64,000 bases of DNA from an uncultured Clostridia bacterium (GCA_947586185.1 CANPXN010000002.1:105583-169582), one strand, 5' to 3'; counted from the stretch's first letter, positions 53,457 to 62,541 are shown. Program-made: numbers and translations. The notes: a model not told the origin generated them from the letters alone.

Positions 53457-55571
53457 ATGTTTGAAAATTACAGAACTTTTGAAACGGAATTTGCAGGCAG
53501 AAAGCTTGTAGTTGAAACAGGAAAAACCTGTGGACTTGCAAACGGTTCATGCTGGGTACGCTATGGTGAAACTGTGGTTATGGCAAATGTGACCGCAAGT
53601 GCAAAGCCAAGAGAGGGAATTGACTTTTTCCCACTTTCAGTTGACTATGAAGAAAAGCTTTACTCAGTTGGAAAAATACCTGGTTCATTTACAAAGAGAG
53701 AGGGCAAGCCGTCTGAAAAGGCAATTCTGACATCAAGAATGGTGGACAGACCTATCAGACCTCTTTTCCCTAAGGATATGAGAAACGATGTATCAGTTGT
53801 AATGACTGTACTTGCAGTTGACCCTGATTGCTCACCGGAAATTACCGGAATGATCGCAACTTCAATTGCAATTTCAATTTCAGATATTCCATGGAAGGGC
53901 CCTATTGCAGGCATTAGCGTAGGCCTTGTTAACGGAGAGATCGTCCTCAACCCTACAGCCCAGCAGCGCCCTGTATCAGACCTCAATCTTACTGTTGCCG
54001 GAACAATGGAAAAAATCGTTATGATCGAAGCCGGAGCAAACGAGGTTGACGATGATACAATGCTCAAGGCTATTATGACAGGCCATGAAGAAATCAAGAA
54101 AATGGTTTCGTTTATAAGCGGCATCCAGTCTGAGATCGGTAAAAAGAAATTTGAATTTGAGTCAATGGAAGTTGACCACGATATGTTTGATGCTATAGAA
54201 AAGTTTGCAGCTGAAAGAGTTAAATTTGCTCTTGATACTGACGATAAGAATGTTCGTGAGGAAAGACTTCAGCCTATAGTTGACGATATTCATGCTGAAT
54301 TTGATGAAAAATATCCTGAGCAGGAAGCTATGATTGATGAATGTATTTATAAGCTTCAGAAGAAGATCGTAAGAAACTGGCTTTATGAGGGCAAGCGTGT
54401 TGACGGACGTGGCATTGACGAGATAAGACCTCTTGCTGCCGAGGTGGGACTTCTTCCAAGAGTTCACGGTTCAGGACTTTTCACAAGAGGACAGACTCAG
54501 GTTCTCACAGTCGTTACTCTTGGTCCTGTAAGCGAGGCTCAGAGGATTGACGGCCTTGATGAAGAAGACTCCAAGAGATATATGCATCATTATAACTTCC
54601 CTTCATATTCTGTAGGTGAAACAAAGCCAAGCAGAGGTCCAGGAAGACGTGAAATTGGTCACGGCGCCCTTGCTGAAAGAGCTCTTGAACCTGTGATCCC
54701 TTCTGTTGAGGAGTTCCCATATGCTTTAAGACTTGTTTCTGAGGTTCTGTCTTCAAACGGATCAACATCTCAGGCTTCAATATGCGGCTCAACACTTGCC
54801 CTTATGGACGCAGGTGTTCCTATCAAGTCTCCTGTTGCAGGTATTTCATGTGGACTTATTACAAAGCCTGACAGTGATGAGTTTATGACTATGGTAGATA
54901 TTCAGGGACTTGAAGACTTCTTCGGTGATATGGACTTTAAGGTAGGCGGTACTAAGAAAGGTATCACTGCTATTCAGGTGGATATCAAGGTTGACGGTCT
55001 TACTCCTGCAATTATTAAAGAAGCTTTTGAAAAGACTCATAAGGCAAGAAATTATATTCTTGATGAGATAATGCTCAAGGCAATTCCTGAATCAAGAAGT
55101 ACAGTAAGTAAATATGCTCCTAAAATGATTCAGACAAAGATCGATCCTGAGAAAATTCGTGAAGTAATTGGTCAGGGCGGTAAGGTTATTCAGAAGATCA
55201 CTGCTGAATGTGATGTTAAGATAGACATTAACGAGGACGGAAATGTATTTATATCCGGAATCAATATGGATAATGTAAACAAGGCGCTTAACATTGTTCA
55301 GACAATTGCAAACGGTCCTGAGGTAGGCGCTATCTATAAGGGCAAGGTTGTAAGAATTATGTCATTTGGCGCATTTGTTGAAATTGCTCCTGGTAAGGAC
55401 GGACTTGTTCATATATCAAAGCTTGACAAGTCGAGAGTTGAAAAGGTTGAGGATGTAGTTTCGATTGGCGATGAAATCGTTGTTAAGGTAGTTGAAATTG
55501 ATAAGCAGGGAAGAGTTAACCTTTCAAGAAAGGACGCTCTTGCTGATATTGAAGCAAAGGCTAATAAGTAA
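53457..55571 (+). CDS. pnp: Polyribonucleotide nucleotidyltransferase (PNPase)
   Basis: A 704-residue 3'-5' phosphorolytic exoribonuclease of the RNA degradosome. Two RNase PH domains, 'LPSYSVGE…GPGRREIGHGALAERAL' region, then KH ('IREVIGQGGKVIQKI') and S1 ('GKVVRIMSFGAFVEIAPGKDGLVHIS') domains. Length and domain order normal. GGAGG before ATG. Confidence 0.97.
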   Translation: MFENYRTFETEFAGRKLVVETGKTCGLANGSCWVRYGETVVMANVTASAKPREGIDFFPLSVDYEEKLYSVGKIPGSFTKREGKPSEKAILTSRMVDRPIRPLFPKDMRNDVSVVMTVLAVDPDCSPEITGMIATSIAISISDIPWKGPIAGISVGLVNGEIVLNPTAQQRPVSDLNLTVAGTMEKIVMIEAGANEVDDDTMLKAIMTGHEEIKKMVSFISGIQSEIGKKKFEFESMEVDHDMFDAIEKFAAERVKFALDTDDKNVREERLQPIVDDIHAEFDEKYPEQEAMIDECIYKLQKKIVRNWLYEGKRVDGRGIDEIRPLAAEVGLLPRVHGSGLFTRGQTQVLTVVTLGPVSEAQRIDGLDEEDSKRYMHHYNFPSYSVGETKPSRGPGRREIGHGALAERALEPVIPSVEEFPYALRLVSEVLSSNGSTSQASICGSTLALMDAGVPIKSPVAGISCGLITKPDSDEFMTMVDIQGLEDFFGDMDFKVGGTKKGITAIQVDIKVDGLTPAIIKEAFEKTHKARNYILDEIMLKAIPESRSTVSKYAPKMIQTKIDPEKIREVIGQGGKVIQKITAECDVKIDINEDGNVFISGINMDNVNKALNIVQTIANGPEVGAIYKGKVVRIMSFGAFVEIAPGKDGLVHISKLDKSRVEKVEDVVSIGDEIVVKVVEIDKQGRVNLSRKDALADIEAKANK

Positions 55572-55585
55572 TAACAAAAATACAG

Positions 55586-55615
55586 CACCCGGCGTAAAAT
55601 CCGGGTGTTTGTTTT
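55586..55615 (+). terminator. Terminator of pnp
   Basis: CACCCGG-CGTAAAAT-CCGGGTG followed by TTTGTTTT. Confidence 0.9.
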
Positions 55616-55630
55616 AAAGAGGTAAATTAT

Positions 55631-56290
55631 ATGACAAAAGAAGAATATATTAAAAAAATGCAGGAGGATGACGAATGGTCGCCTGGCTGGGATGCAATTG
55701 ATGAACAGTTTGATGCTTTATATCCCGGAGTAAAGCCGTATCATTACGGTACAAATATAGAATCAAGGGCTATGTTTGGCGGAAACGAATACCTTGATGG
55801 ATTTTCAATATATGATACAGGCAAGGGATACATGCATATTGTTACATATGGCATGTCTGAGCTGTATGCCGATGAAAATGCCTTTGGTGAAGAATGGAGT
55901 AAATGGGGCTATGAAATGACGTTGAAGCTTAAAGCTAAAACTCCTGATGAATGCCTTTGGGCATTAGATGTGCTTTCAAACCTTGCGAGATATACATTTC
56001 AGTCAGAAAAGTATTTTAAAGCCGGAGATTTTATTCCGGGTAATGGACAGTCACTTCATATTGGTGTTGAATCACGGATTACCGGCTTAGTAGTTATAAG
56101 TGATACCTCGGCTAATACAATAGAAACACTGCATGGCAAGGTCGAATTTTTACAGCTTTTCGGTATCACAGCAGACGAAGCGAATGCGCTCAGGAATGAC
56201 TACACGAATTTCGACATTCTTATCAACAGAATCAGGGAAGATAACCCTGAGTTCGTCATTGATATGGGCAGGACAAAGTCATACTTATAA
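55631..56290 (+). CDS. Suppressor-of-fused (SUFU) domain protein
   Basis: A 219-residue soluble protein: 'GWDAIDEQFDALYPGVKPYHYG' and 'FSIYDTGKGYMHIVTYGMSELY' begin the SUFU domain, with 'WGYEMTLKLKA' and 'LHGKVEFLQLFGITADEANAL' further on. In bacteria SUFU proteins are often immunity proteins of polymorphic toxin systems, but many are solitary; no toxin gene is adjacent here. Confidence 0.85.
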   Translation: MTKEEYIKKMQEDDEWSPGWDAIDEQFDALYPGVKPYHYGTNIESRAMFGGNEYLDGFSIYDTGKGYMHIVTYGMSELYADENAFGEEWSKWGYEMTLKLKAKTPDECLWALDVLSNLARYTFQSEKYFKAGDFIPGNGQSLHIGVESRITGLVVISDTSANTIETLHGKVEFLQLFGITADEANALRNDYTNFDILINRIREDNPEFVIDMGRTKSYL

Positions 56291-56308
56291 GTTTTTTAAT
56301 AAAAGCTC

Positions 56309-56337
56309 TTGACAAGTCGTTATAAATGTTATATAAT
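56309..56337 (+). promoter_or_regulatory. Sigma-A promoter for smpB
   Basis: TTGACA, 17-base spacer, TATAAT, 30 bases before smpB. Confidence 0.85.
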
Positions 56338-56366
56338 AAATTACTCTCAAAAATGGAGGTGTATTT

Positions 56367-56831
56367 ATGGGAGCTGAAAATTTTAAGACAATAGCTGAAA
56401 ATCGTAAAGCAAGACATGAATACTTCGTTTTAGAGAGCATGGAGGCTGGTATTGAGCTTGTTGGCACAGAGGTAAAATCAGTTCGTCAGGGGCAGCTTAA
56501 TCTTAAAGATAGTTGGTGTTCTATTGACGGCGGCGAGATCTTTATTAAAGGAATGCACATATCACCTTATGAAAAGGGAAATATATTTAATAAGGATCCG
56601 CTTAGAGTGAGAAAGCTACTGATGCACAGGAAAGAGATCAACAGACTTTTCGGTAAAGTTAAACAGGATGGTCTTACAATTATTCCTCTTTCTGTCTATT
56701 TCAAAGGCTCAAAGGTGAAGGTTCAGCTTGGACTTTGCAAGGGCAAAAAGCTGTATGACAAGCGTGAAGCTGCCGCTCAAAAGGATGCAAAGAGGCAGAT
56801 CGACAGGGCAGTTAAGCTGAAAATTCAATAA
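56367..56831 (+). CDS. smpB: SsrA-binding protein SmpB
   Basis: A 154-residue partner of tmRNA in ribosome rescue. '[44 protein letters not shown]' (outline) and the basic tail '[22 protein letters not shown]' are diagnostic. ssrA itself lies 460 bases downstream. Confidence 0.97.
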   Translation: MGAENFKTIAENRKARHEYFVLESMEAGIELVGTEVKSVRQGQLNLKDSWCSIDGGEIFIKGMHISPYEKGNIFNKDPLRVRKLLMHRKEINRLFGKVKQDGLTIIPLSVYFKGSKVKVQLGLCKGKKLYDKREAAAQKDAKRQIDRAVKLKIQ

Positions 56832-56844
56832 GGCAGGTATAAAA

Positions 56845-57237
56845 ATGGATTCTATCTGGGAAGCTATGCTTAACGCTGCAAAAGCAGTTCAGAATGAGAG
56901 AAAAATTTCTGATTATGTTACGGCAGGAGAAGTTGCTGCATCCATACTTTCAAAATCCGGGAAAATTTATACGGGCGTTTGCATTGATACCTGTTCAACA
57001 TTGGGGATTTGCGCTGAACGTAATGCTATTTTCAACATGATAACTAACGGAGAGAACCAAATAAGCAAGGTTTTGGCGATACTTACAAATGGTAAAACAG
57101 GTGCTCCATGTGGAGCTTGCCGTGAATTGATGGTTCAGCTTATGCCGGATACCTATAAATCAATTGAAATAATGCTGGATTACGAAAAGGGCAAGATAAT
57201 AACACTTGGTGAACTGACGCCGGAATGGTGGATTTGA
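56845..57237 (+). CDS. Cytidine deaminase-like protein
   Basis: A 130-residue zinc deaminase: catalytic 'CAERNAIF' (Cys-Ala-Glu) and 'PCGACRE' supply the zinc ligands and catalytic Glu. The length fits tetrameric cytidine deaminase; blasticidin-S-deaminase-like relatives share the motifs, so the exact substrate is uncertain. Probably co-transcribed with smpB (13-base gap). Confidence 0.85.
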   Translation: MDSIWEAMLNAAKAVQNERKISDYVTAGEVAASILSKSGKIYTGVCIDTCSTLGICAERNAIFNMITNGENQISKVLAILTNGKTGAPCGACRELMVQLMPDTYKSIEIMLDYEKGKIITLGELTPEWWI

Positions 57238-57252
57238 TAAAGATTGTTTTTA

Positions 57253-57280
57253 TTTACTATATAATAATGTATAGTATGAT
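57253..57280 (+). promoter_or_regulatory. Putative promoter of ssrA
   Basis: TTTACT, 16-base spacer, TATGAT. The region is A/T-rich with overlapping TATAAT-like hexamers, so the exact -10 is uncertain. Confidence 0.4.
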
Positions 57281-57292
57281 TAGCTATATAAT

Positions 57293-57661
57293 GGGGGCGT
57301 AAAGGTTTCGACGGGGACTTTGAAACACGATAAGCGAGTAGAGCAGGCATATCTCTTTAAACTATTCCACGTTTAAATATAAACGCTAGAAAAAATATTA
57401 CTGTAAGCACAAGAAACTTACAGGTAGCAGCCTAAGTCTGCTTCCGTCCTTTTTTAGAGTACCACGGCTTTTTAAGGGCGTCGATTAGTGGTGAACGTTC
57501 TTCCGAAGCGCTTCGGTCGGATTGAATGTATCAGGAGCTACTGAGCCTATTAGCCTGTTTGTCGGCGGATAGGGGAGGGAATTATAAAAGATAAACTACA
57601 CTCGTAGAAAGTTGTGCGGATTGGTTTTCGGACACGGGTTCGATTCCCGTCGCCTCCACCA
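57293..57661 (+). ncRNA. ssrA: Transfer-messenger RNA (tmRNA)
   Basis: A 369-nt RNA. The 5' 'GGGGGCGTAAAGGTTTCGACGG' (in pieces) and 3' 'GGGTTCGATTCCCGTCGCCTCCACCA' (in pieces) form the tRNA-Ala-like end: acceptor GGGGGCG / CGCCTCC and encoded CCA. The tag reading frame most likely resumes at GCT 57385 and encodes ARKNITVSTRNLQVAA followed by TAA 57433. Pseudoknot-like pairings follow (CGAAGCGCTTCGG). Works with SmpB, encoded upstream. Confidence 0.97.
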
Positions 57662-57727
57662 ATACAATATTACACAAAACCCTACATCTTTGTAGGCGGC
57701 TTTGCCGTTACGGTTTGGCTGTAATCA

Positions 57728-57762
57728 AAAAAACAGAGAGTTTTTTGCTCTCTGTTTTTTCT
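57728..57762 (+). terminator. Terminator of ssrA
   Basis: AAAAAACAGAGAG-TTTTTTG-CTCTCTGTTTTTTC, 66 bases after the tmRNA 3' end. Confidence 0.9.
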
Positions 57763-57798
57763 TTATGTACAATATTGACCAATGTTTTAACGGTTGTA

Positions 57799-57887
57799 CT
57801 AACCGTTCTATCCTATTGTTAATATGGGATAGTAATTATACCACATTAGCCGTTGCCATTAGTGTAAGCACCGGCTAAGCCATTGAG
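57799..57887. repeat. Row of three hairpins downstream of ssrA
   Basis: AACGGTT-GTACT-AACCGTT (approximately), CTATCC-TATTGTTAATAT-GGGATAG and TTAGCCG…CGGCTAA follow each other in about 90 bases with no ORF. They may be recombination-site or element-end structures, or an untranslated RNA. The rest of 57763-57930 shows nothing else. Confidence 0.4.
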
Positions 57888-57922
57888 AGCCTAAGTAACA
57901 GAACAAATATAAATTTGATATA

Positions 57923-57963
57923 CAAAAAGACCCTCCGAGGAGGAGTTTAATTCTCCTTGGAGG
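57923..57963 (-). terminator. Terminator of the minus-strand 174-residue gene
   Basis: CCCTCCGAGGAG / CTCCTTGGAGGG (12 pairs, some G-U); on the minus strand it is followed by TCTTTTTG. The plus side has CTTTTG, so it may act both ways. Confidence 0.8.
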
Positions 57964-57973
57964 GCTTTTGCAT

Positions 57974-58498
57974 TTATTTAGTTATTTCAATGTCTACGCA
58001 AAGTAAACATTCTTCATAAGCTTCATCTGCCGAACAAAATCCATCATTAGTTTGTATAAAATCTTTCAAACGTTTCCATAATGTTTCTTCTGTATCATTA
58101 TCAAAGTCATACCATATAGTTCCACTTACTCCGAGGGGATGAAATTGATTTTGCTTTGAATCTGCCCAGCGAATATCATCAATTGCTCCTATTGTCAATA
58201 AAGCGAGCAATTTTATTATTTCGTGTTCCATATCAATTACATCAGGGAAATGTGCAATTTCTACAAGTTTACCATAAGGGGCAAGAAATGAAATAATTTC
58301 ATTTCGATTGTCAGTTCCATCATAGAAAATCTGATATGTGTTTTTAATATGTACGCAAAAACTTTTGAACATTTCCATATCAAATTCTGCTTCATCGTCT
58401 TCTTCATCAGCATAATAATGAACGTGCAGAATTTCATAAAAGAAATTAGCTGCGTTACTTGCCTTTGATAAAATGTCCTTTCGATTCAATCCAACCAC
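57974..58498 (-). CDS. Unknown acidic protein, possibly immunity-type
   Basis: A 174-residue soluble, acidic protein ('YYADEEDDEAEFDMEMF', 'DFDNDTEETLWKRLKDF'). I do not recognise the family. The start is uncertain: GTG 58498 overlaps the end of the upstream 62-residue ORF by 44 bases, and a TTG nine bases later is possible. Small acidic proteins beside SUKH/SUFU genes and mobile-element debris are often immunity proteins; this is inference from context. Confidence 0.5.
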   Translation of the reverse strand: MVGLNRKDILSKASNAANFFYEILHVHYYADEEDDEAEFDMEMFKSFCVHIKNTYQIFYDGTDNRNEIISFLAPYGKLVEIAHFPDVIDMEHEIIKLLALLTIGAIDDIRWADSKQNQFHPLGVSGTIWYDFDNDTEETLWKRLKDFIQTNDGFCSADEAYEECLLCVDIEITK

Positions 58499-58643
58499 CT
58501 AAATCGCCTTTATGAGCTTCTCCTGCTTTATTCGGAGGATTAAATTCTTTTAATGCCTTGATACGTTTTACTTGATGTTCAACACATTTGACAAAAATAA
58601 TACGAGTTTCATCTGTGAATTCATATTTTGCTGTGTTTTTCAT
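58455..58643 (-). pseudogene. N-terminal fragment of a beta-helix-type (YdcK-like) repeat protein
   Basis: A 62-residue ORF with a good Shine-Dalgarno (AAGGAG, 9 bases before ATG). 'HQVKRIKALKEF…KGDLGGWIES' matches the conserved beginning of longer proteins made of parallel beta-helix repeats ('…VKAGDLGGWIE…'). Here it stops soon after the motif and changes frame into the 174-residue gene, so it looks like a truncated or recombined gene. Confidence 0.55.
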
Positions 58644-58697
58644 CTTTACATTCTCCTTTTTAGTTTATACTTATGTAAGGTTATGTTTTCATGATCC

Positions 58698-58880
58698 CTA
58701 CATATTTGTTACCCTTTCAAAATTTCCAGATACTTTACTATCAATTTTACTGCTGATATGATATGCAATTACTTTTCTTGAAAACAGGTCTATAATCACG
58801 TATAAATAGTAAAATTTGTTTCCTGATTTTATGTATGTAACATCGCAGCACCATACTTGATACGCAGTATCTTCTTCATA
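58698..58880 (-). mobile_element. Remnant of an IS3-family transposase (integrase core)
   Basis: The minus strand reads 'YQVWCCDVTYIKSGNKFYYLYVIIDLFSRKVIAYHIS' (in pieces), the conserved first half of the IS3/IS150-type rve domain with the first catalytic Asp in CDVTYI. Stop codons bound it (TGA upstream, TAG at 58698), and the second Asp and the Glu of the DDE triad are missing. Only about 60 codons survive. Too short for the ORF track. Confidence 0.8.
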
Positions 58881-58899
58881 TCATAGAACTTTCCTGTAA

Positions 58900-58953
58900 T
58901 ATAAAAACACCGCCTATATTTGATACTATATTGTACCAAACATAGACGGTATT
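58900..58953 (-). terminator. Terminator of the hybrid histidine kinase gene
   Basis: On the minus strand ACCGTCTATGTTTG / CAAATATAGGCGGT forms a 14-position stem (two G-U) followed by GTTTTTAT. It lies about 36 bases after the kinase stop. Confidence 0.7.
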
Positions 58954-58989
58954 AGCTATTTTCAAGATATTAATGCCCTCTACATTATT

Positions 58990-61900
58990 TTAAACCTTTT
59001 TTTCTCCAATCCATGTTTCCAGACACTTCATCAACTGCTCAATATCCAGTGGTTTTGTAAGGTGCTCATTCATACCGGCATTCTTACTACGCTGTATATC
59101 TTCTGTAAAAGCATTTGCAGTCATGGCAATAATCGGAATTTCGGCAGCGTCCTTACGTGTAAGCTTTCTGATTGCCTCAGCAGCTTCATACCCGTTCATG
59201 ATCGGCATCTGAATATCCATCAATATCATATCATAGTAGTTTTCGTCCATTTTTTCAAATTTTTCCAATGCCTCTAGTCCGTTTTCAGCACTTTCTACCG
59301 TCACTCCGGTCTCACCAATAATCTCTTCGGCTATTTCCCGATTCAGCTCATTATCCTCTACTAAAAGAATTCTTTTTCCGTTCAAATTCACTTTAGTAAA
59401 CGATTCCTCTGGCAGTTCTTTACTCTTATCTTTTTCTGCAATCTGATTAAAAAGATATACCAGACGTGACTTAAACAGCGGTTTGGATATAAAACCGTTT
59501 ACACCTGCACGGCGTGCTTCTACTTCCACATTGCTCCAATCATATGCCGACAAAATAATAATCGGTACATCAGGACCAACCTTTTTACGAATCGCCCTCG
59601 CTGTCTCAATACCGTCCATTTCCGGCATCTTCCAGTCCAAAATCACGGCAAAATAATCCTGATTATTCTGGTGATGCTCCCATACCCTCTGTACGGCTTC
59701 TCTTCCGCTCAGAACATATTCGCCCTTCATTCCGATGTTCTCGAGAATCAGGCATGTCATCTCGCTGGCACTTTTATCATCATCTACCACCAGCACCGGC
59801 AAATCCATAAGCTTCTCCGTATTAGGTTCCTCTGTATCCACAAGCTTAAGAATCAACGTTACAACAAATTTTGTACCTTTGCCTATCTCACTCTCTACTG
59901 AAATATCACCATTCATCCTGCGGGCAATATTCCTTGCAATGGTCATTCCAAGTCCTGTACCCTCGATCTTGCTTACCCTTGAATCCTCTGCACGGCTGAA
60001 TGGCTCAAACAGCTTTTCCAGAAACTCCTTACTCATACCGATTCCGTTATCACGGAAAACAAATTCATAACAGCCATAGCCGTGCATATTGGATGCTTTC
60101 TCGTTAATTTCCATCTCAATATTTCCGCCCGGATTCGTGTATTTTGCTGAATTTCCCAATATATTCATAAAAATCTGCTGCATTCTCATGGTATCGCCGA
60201 TTACAAGCTCATGCTCCACGTTCGTAATATGCACATCAAGATTATGCTTTCTTTCCTGCATGGAAGGTCGAATCATGGTTACCAGATTTCCAATCAGTTC
60301 GGATAAATTAACTTCCTCCTCCGTCAAATCTATTTTTCCTGATTCAATCTTGCTCATATCAAGAACTTCATTGATAAGCGATAAAAGATGTCTGCTGGAG
60401 ACAGTAATCTTTCTCAAGCAGTCTTCAACACGCTCCTTATCCTCCAAATATTTTCCTGCAATTGCTGTCATTCCGATAATGGCGTTCATCGGAGTTCTGA
60501 TGTCGTGACTCATTCTTGACATAAAATCACTTTTGGCTGCATTTGCGTAATTGGCGGCTTCACATGCTTCTCTTAATGCCTGCTGCTCCTGTTCTTCCTT
60601 TAGCTTACTTTCCGTCACATCCTGTGCCACATATAGCGCCCGTTTTGGTCTGCCATCGCTTGTTGTCTCAGCCAATACTATACTGGCTCGAATCCATGCT
60701 CTCCGATTATTCTCATCCGGTACCATACGATATTCAAAAGCAACCACCGGATGTTCTATACTCAAGGAATTCAGTAATTTCTGATAATTAACATGCTCCA
60801 AATATTCCTCTCTGTCATCAGCAGAAACAAAGTTTTGGGCATACATATGAATCCCCTGTGTATAATTTCTTTCATCTCCAAGGGTATTGCTAACTTCCGC
60901 CTTCTGCATTACAGGTCTGAATGAATCATTCTCAAGGTCCATATAATATGTTGCAAAAAACATACTGCTTAAGGTGTTTATAATAGATGCTTTTTCTATC
61001 GACTCCCTGTATGCATGCTCTTCCGCCAGCTTTTCTGACGTAATATCACGTCCCAATATATTAACAACTGTTTTTTCTCCCTGTCGTAAATAAAGCACAT
61101 GCTCCTCTGTCCATAATAAAGATGTGCCCCTGTGTCTATACTGGCAAATATCTTCGCGATAATCCTTTACCGTTTCAGCATTTTTCCGAAGATTTTCGAG
61201 AAATAGCGCTTTTTTAAACTCTTTCTTGTCTGCTTCTACAACCGTTTCCTCAAATGCTTTTCTAACATAATAATCATAATCACCTACCTCACGCCTGCCA
61301 GTAATACCTTCTCTCAGATAGACTCTCTCACATATTCCGGTTTCCAAATCTATGGTATTTAATATACTATACCTTGATTTGATAATTGCCGCCATTCTCT
61401 GGTCATTCCGCGTCCGCTCCATGTCTCTTTTCGTCTGTTCATCAACATCCTGAAAAGTCAGGATCGCATAACCGCCCTGTTTTATGCTCTCCTTAAAATA
61501 GGCTGATATGGAAATATACCGCCACTCACCATACAGCAACACCTGACACAGAAGTGTCTTTTTCTTTTCTCCGTTCTTCCATGCTGTTCTCATCGACTCC
61601 AGGGAAAGCTGATTGTATAAATTCTCCTGATCCTCAGGTGATATGTAATCGGCTCCTTTGCCTTTAAAAACATTATCCCACGTATAAATTTCTGTGTTCA
61701 CGGATTGTCTTATCTTTTCCGTAGTCTGCACTATATTTACACCGCCGCTTTGTAGGTCTACAACATAAATAGCAAAGTTTGTCTCGCCCAACGAGTTAAT
61801 AATCTCCTGGTTCCGGATATTAACCTCTTCTCTCGCAAGCCCTTCCTTGAACGTATCATGGATATCCTTAAGACAGATCATGACCTTCTGGTTATCGTCC

Positions 61901-62541
61901 GTATAATCGAAATCCGGAACAATTTCCAGATGGTGCCATCTATATCTGTTACCGGCTCTGCGGCGATAAATACAACTCAGTTTTTTTGCACCTTTTTTCA
62001 ATTCGGTTTTCACATTCTCAAAATGGACAAAATTCTCATATCGTTCTATATCGTCCTCATAAACATAACCACATTTGGCAATACCAAGAAACCAATCGGT
62101 AAGAGAAGTCATATATTCACGCATTTCCTGAATTTCTTCATCGTCCACTTTTACGATAGAGAAGCTATCCGTACTTAAATTTCCTCGTAAAACCTTATGG
62201 TATACATGATTTGCCACCTCTGCATAAGGCGTAACTGCGATCATAAATGCCGGAATCGTTTCCTCCCACATAATACGAGTAGCTGCAATCTCCACTGCCT
62301 TACCAAAAGGATCGTCATAATTAACGGAACGTGCTTCATTTTTATCTCCGATATACAACAGCGGACAATTATCACAGGTACCTTTCCATAATTCATGGCA
62401 AATCATGCCTTTCTCAATATTCGGCGCAACTTCTCTTACCCGTTTATTGTAGTATAAAATTTTATGATTATCTTCCCGTATGACATAAACCGCTGTCATC
62501 TGAAGTGAATCCAGTATCAGTTCATATTCTCTCGCTTTCAC
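58990..62541 (-). CDS. Cytosolic hybrid sensor histidine kinase with PAS domains and two receiver domains
   Basis: A 1183-residue protein with no transmembrane segment. Order: several PAS-like regions in the first 650 residues (the first with a Cys-rich 'CHELWKGTCDNCPL'), HisKA with phospho-His in 'MSRMSHDIRTPMNAIIGM' (about 680), HATPase ('NSAKYTNPGG', 'DNGIGMSKEF', 'GTGLGMTIA', about 785-910), REC1 ('LVVDDDKSAS', phospho-Asp in 'DWKMPEMDG') and REC2 ('LLVEDNELNRE', phospho-Asp in 'MDIQMPIMNG'). GTG start, GGGGGA upstream. It is an orphan with no adjacent output regulator. Its DNA uses more GC-ending codons (CTG-, -CC-, -CG-rich stretches) than its neighbours, suggesting transfer. Confidence 0.93.
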   Translation of the reverse strand: MKAREYELILDSLQMTAVYVIREDNHKILYYNKRVREVAPNIEKGMICHELWKGTCDNCPLLYIGDKNEARSVNYDDPFGKAVEIAATRIMWEETIPAFMIAVTPYAEVANHVYHKVLRGNLSTDSFSIVKVDDEEIQEMREYMTSLTDWFLGIAKCGYVYEDDIERYENFVHFENVKTELKKGAKKLSCIYRRRAGNRYRWHHLEIVPDFDYTDDNQKVMICLKDIHDTFKEGLAREEVNIRNQEIINSLGETNFAIYVVDLQSGGVNIVQTTEKIRQSVNTEIYTWDNVFKGKGADYISPEDQENLYNQLSLESMRTAWKNGEKKKTLLCQVLLYGEWRYISISAYFKESIKQGGYAILTFQDVDEQTKRDMERTRNDQRMAAIIKSRYSILNTIDLETGICERVYLREGITGRREVGDYDYYVRKAFEETVVEADKKEFKKALFLENLRKNAETVKDYREDICQYRHRGTSLLWTEEHVLYLRQGEKTVVNILGRDITSEKLAEEHAYRESIEKASIINTLSSMFFATYYMDLENDSFRPVMQKAEVSNTLGDERNYTQGIHMYAQNFVSADDREEYLEHVNYQKLLNSLSIEHPVVAFEYRMVPDENNRRAWIRASIVLAETTSDGRPKRALYVAQDVTESKLKEEQEQQALREACEAANYANAAKSDFMSRMSHDIRTPMNAIIGMTAIAGKYLEDKERVEDCLRKITVSSRHLLSLINEVLDMSKIESGKIDLTEEEVNLSELIGNLVTMIRPSMQERKHNLDVHITNVEHELVIGDTMRMQQIFMNILGNSAKYTNPGGNIEMEINEKASNMHGYGCYEFVFRDNGIGMSKEFLEKLFEPFSRAEDSRVSKIEGTGLGMTIARNIARRMNGDISVESEIGKGTKFVVTLILKLVDTEEPNTEKLMDLPVLVVDDDKSASEMTCLILENIGMKGEYVLSGREAVQRVWEHHQNNQDYFAVILDWKMPEMDGIETARAIRKKVGPDVPIIILSAYDWSNVEVEARRAGVNGFISKPLFKSRLVYLFNQIAEKDKSKELPEESFTKVNLNGKRILLVEDNELNREIAEEIIGETGVTVESAENGLEALEKFEKMDENYYDMILMDIQMPIMNGYEAAEAIRKLTRKDAAEIPIIAMTANAFTEDIQRSKNAGMNEHLTKPLDIEQLMKCLETWIGEKKV

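Noticed and set aside
55631-57237. Toxin-immunity operon made of SUFU and cytidine deaminase
   Set aside because: The deaminase has the normal size and motifs of a metabolic cytidine deaminase and is separated from SUFU by smpB with its own promoter.
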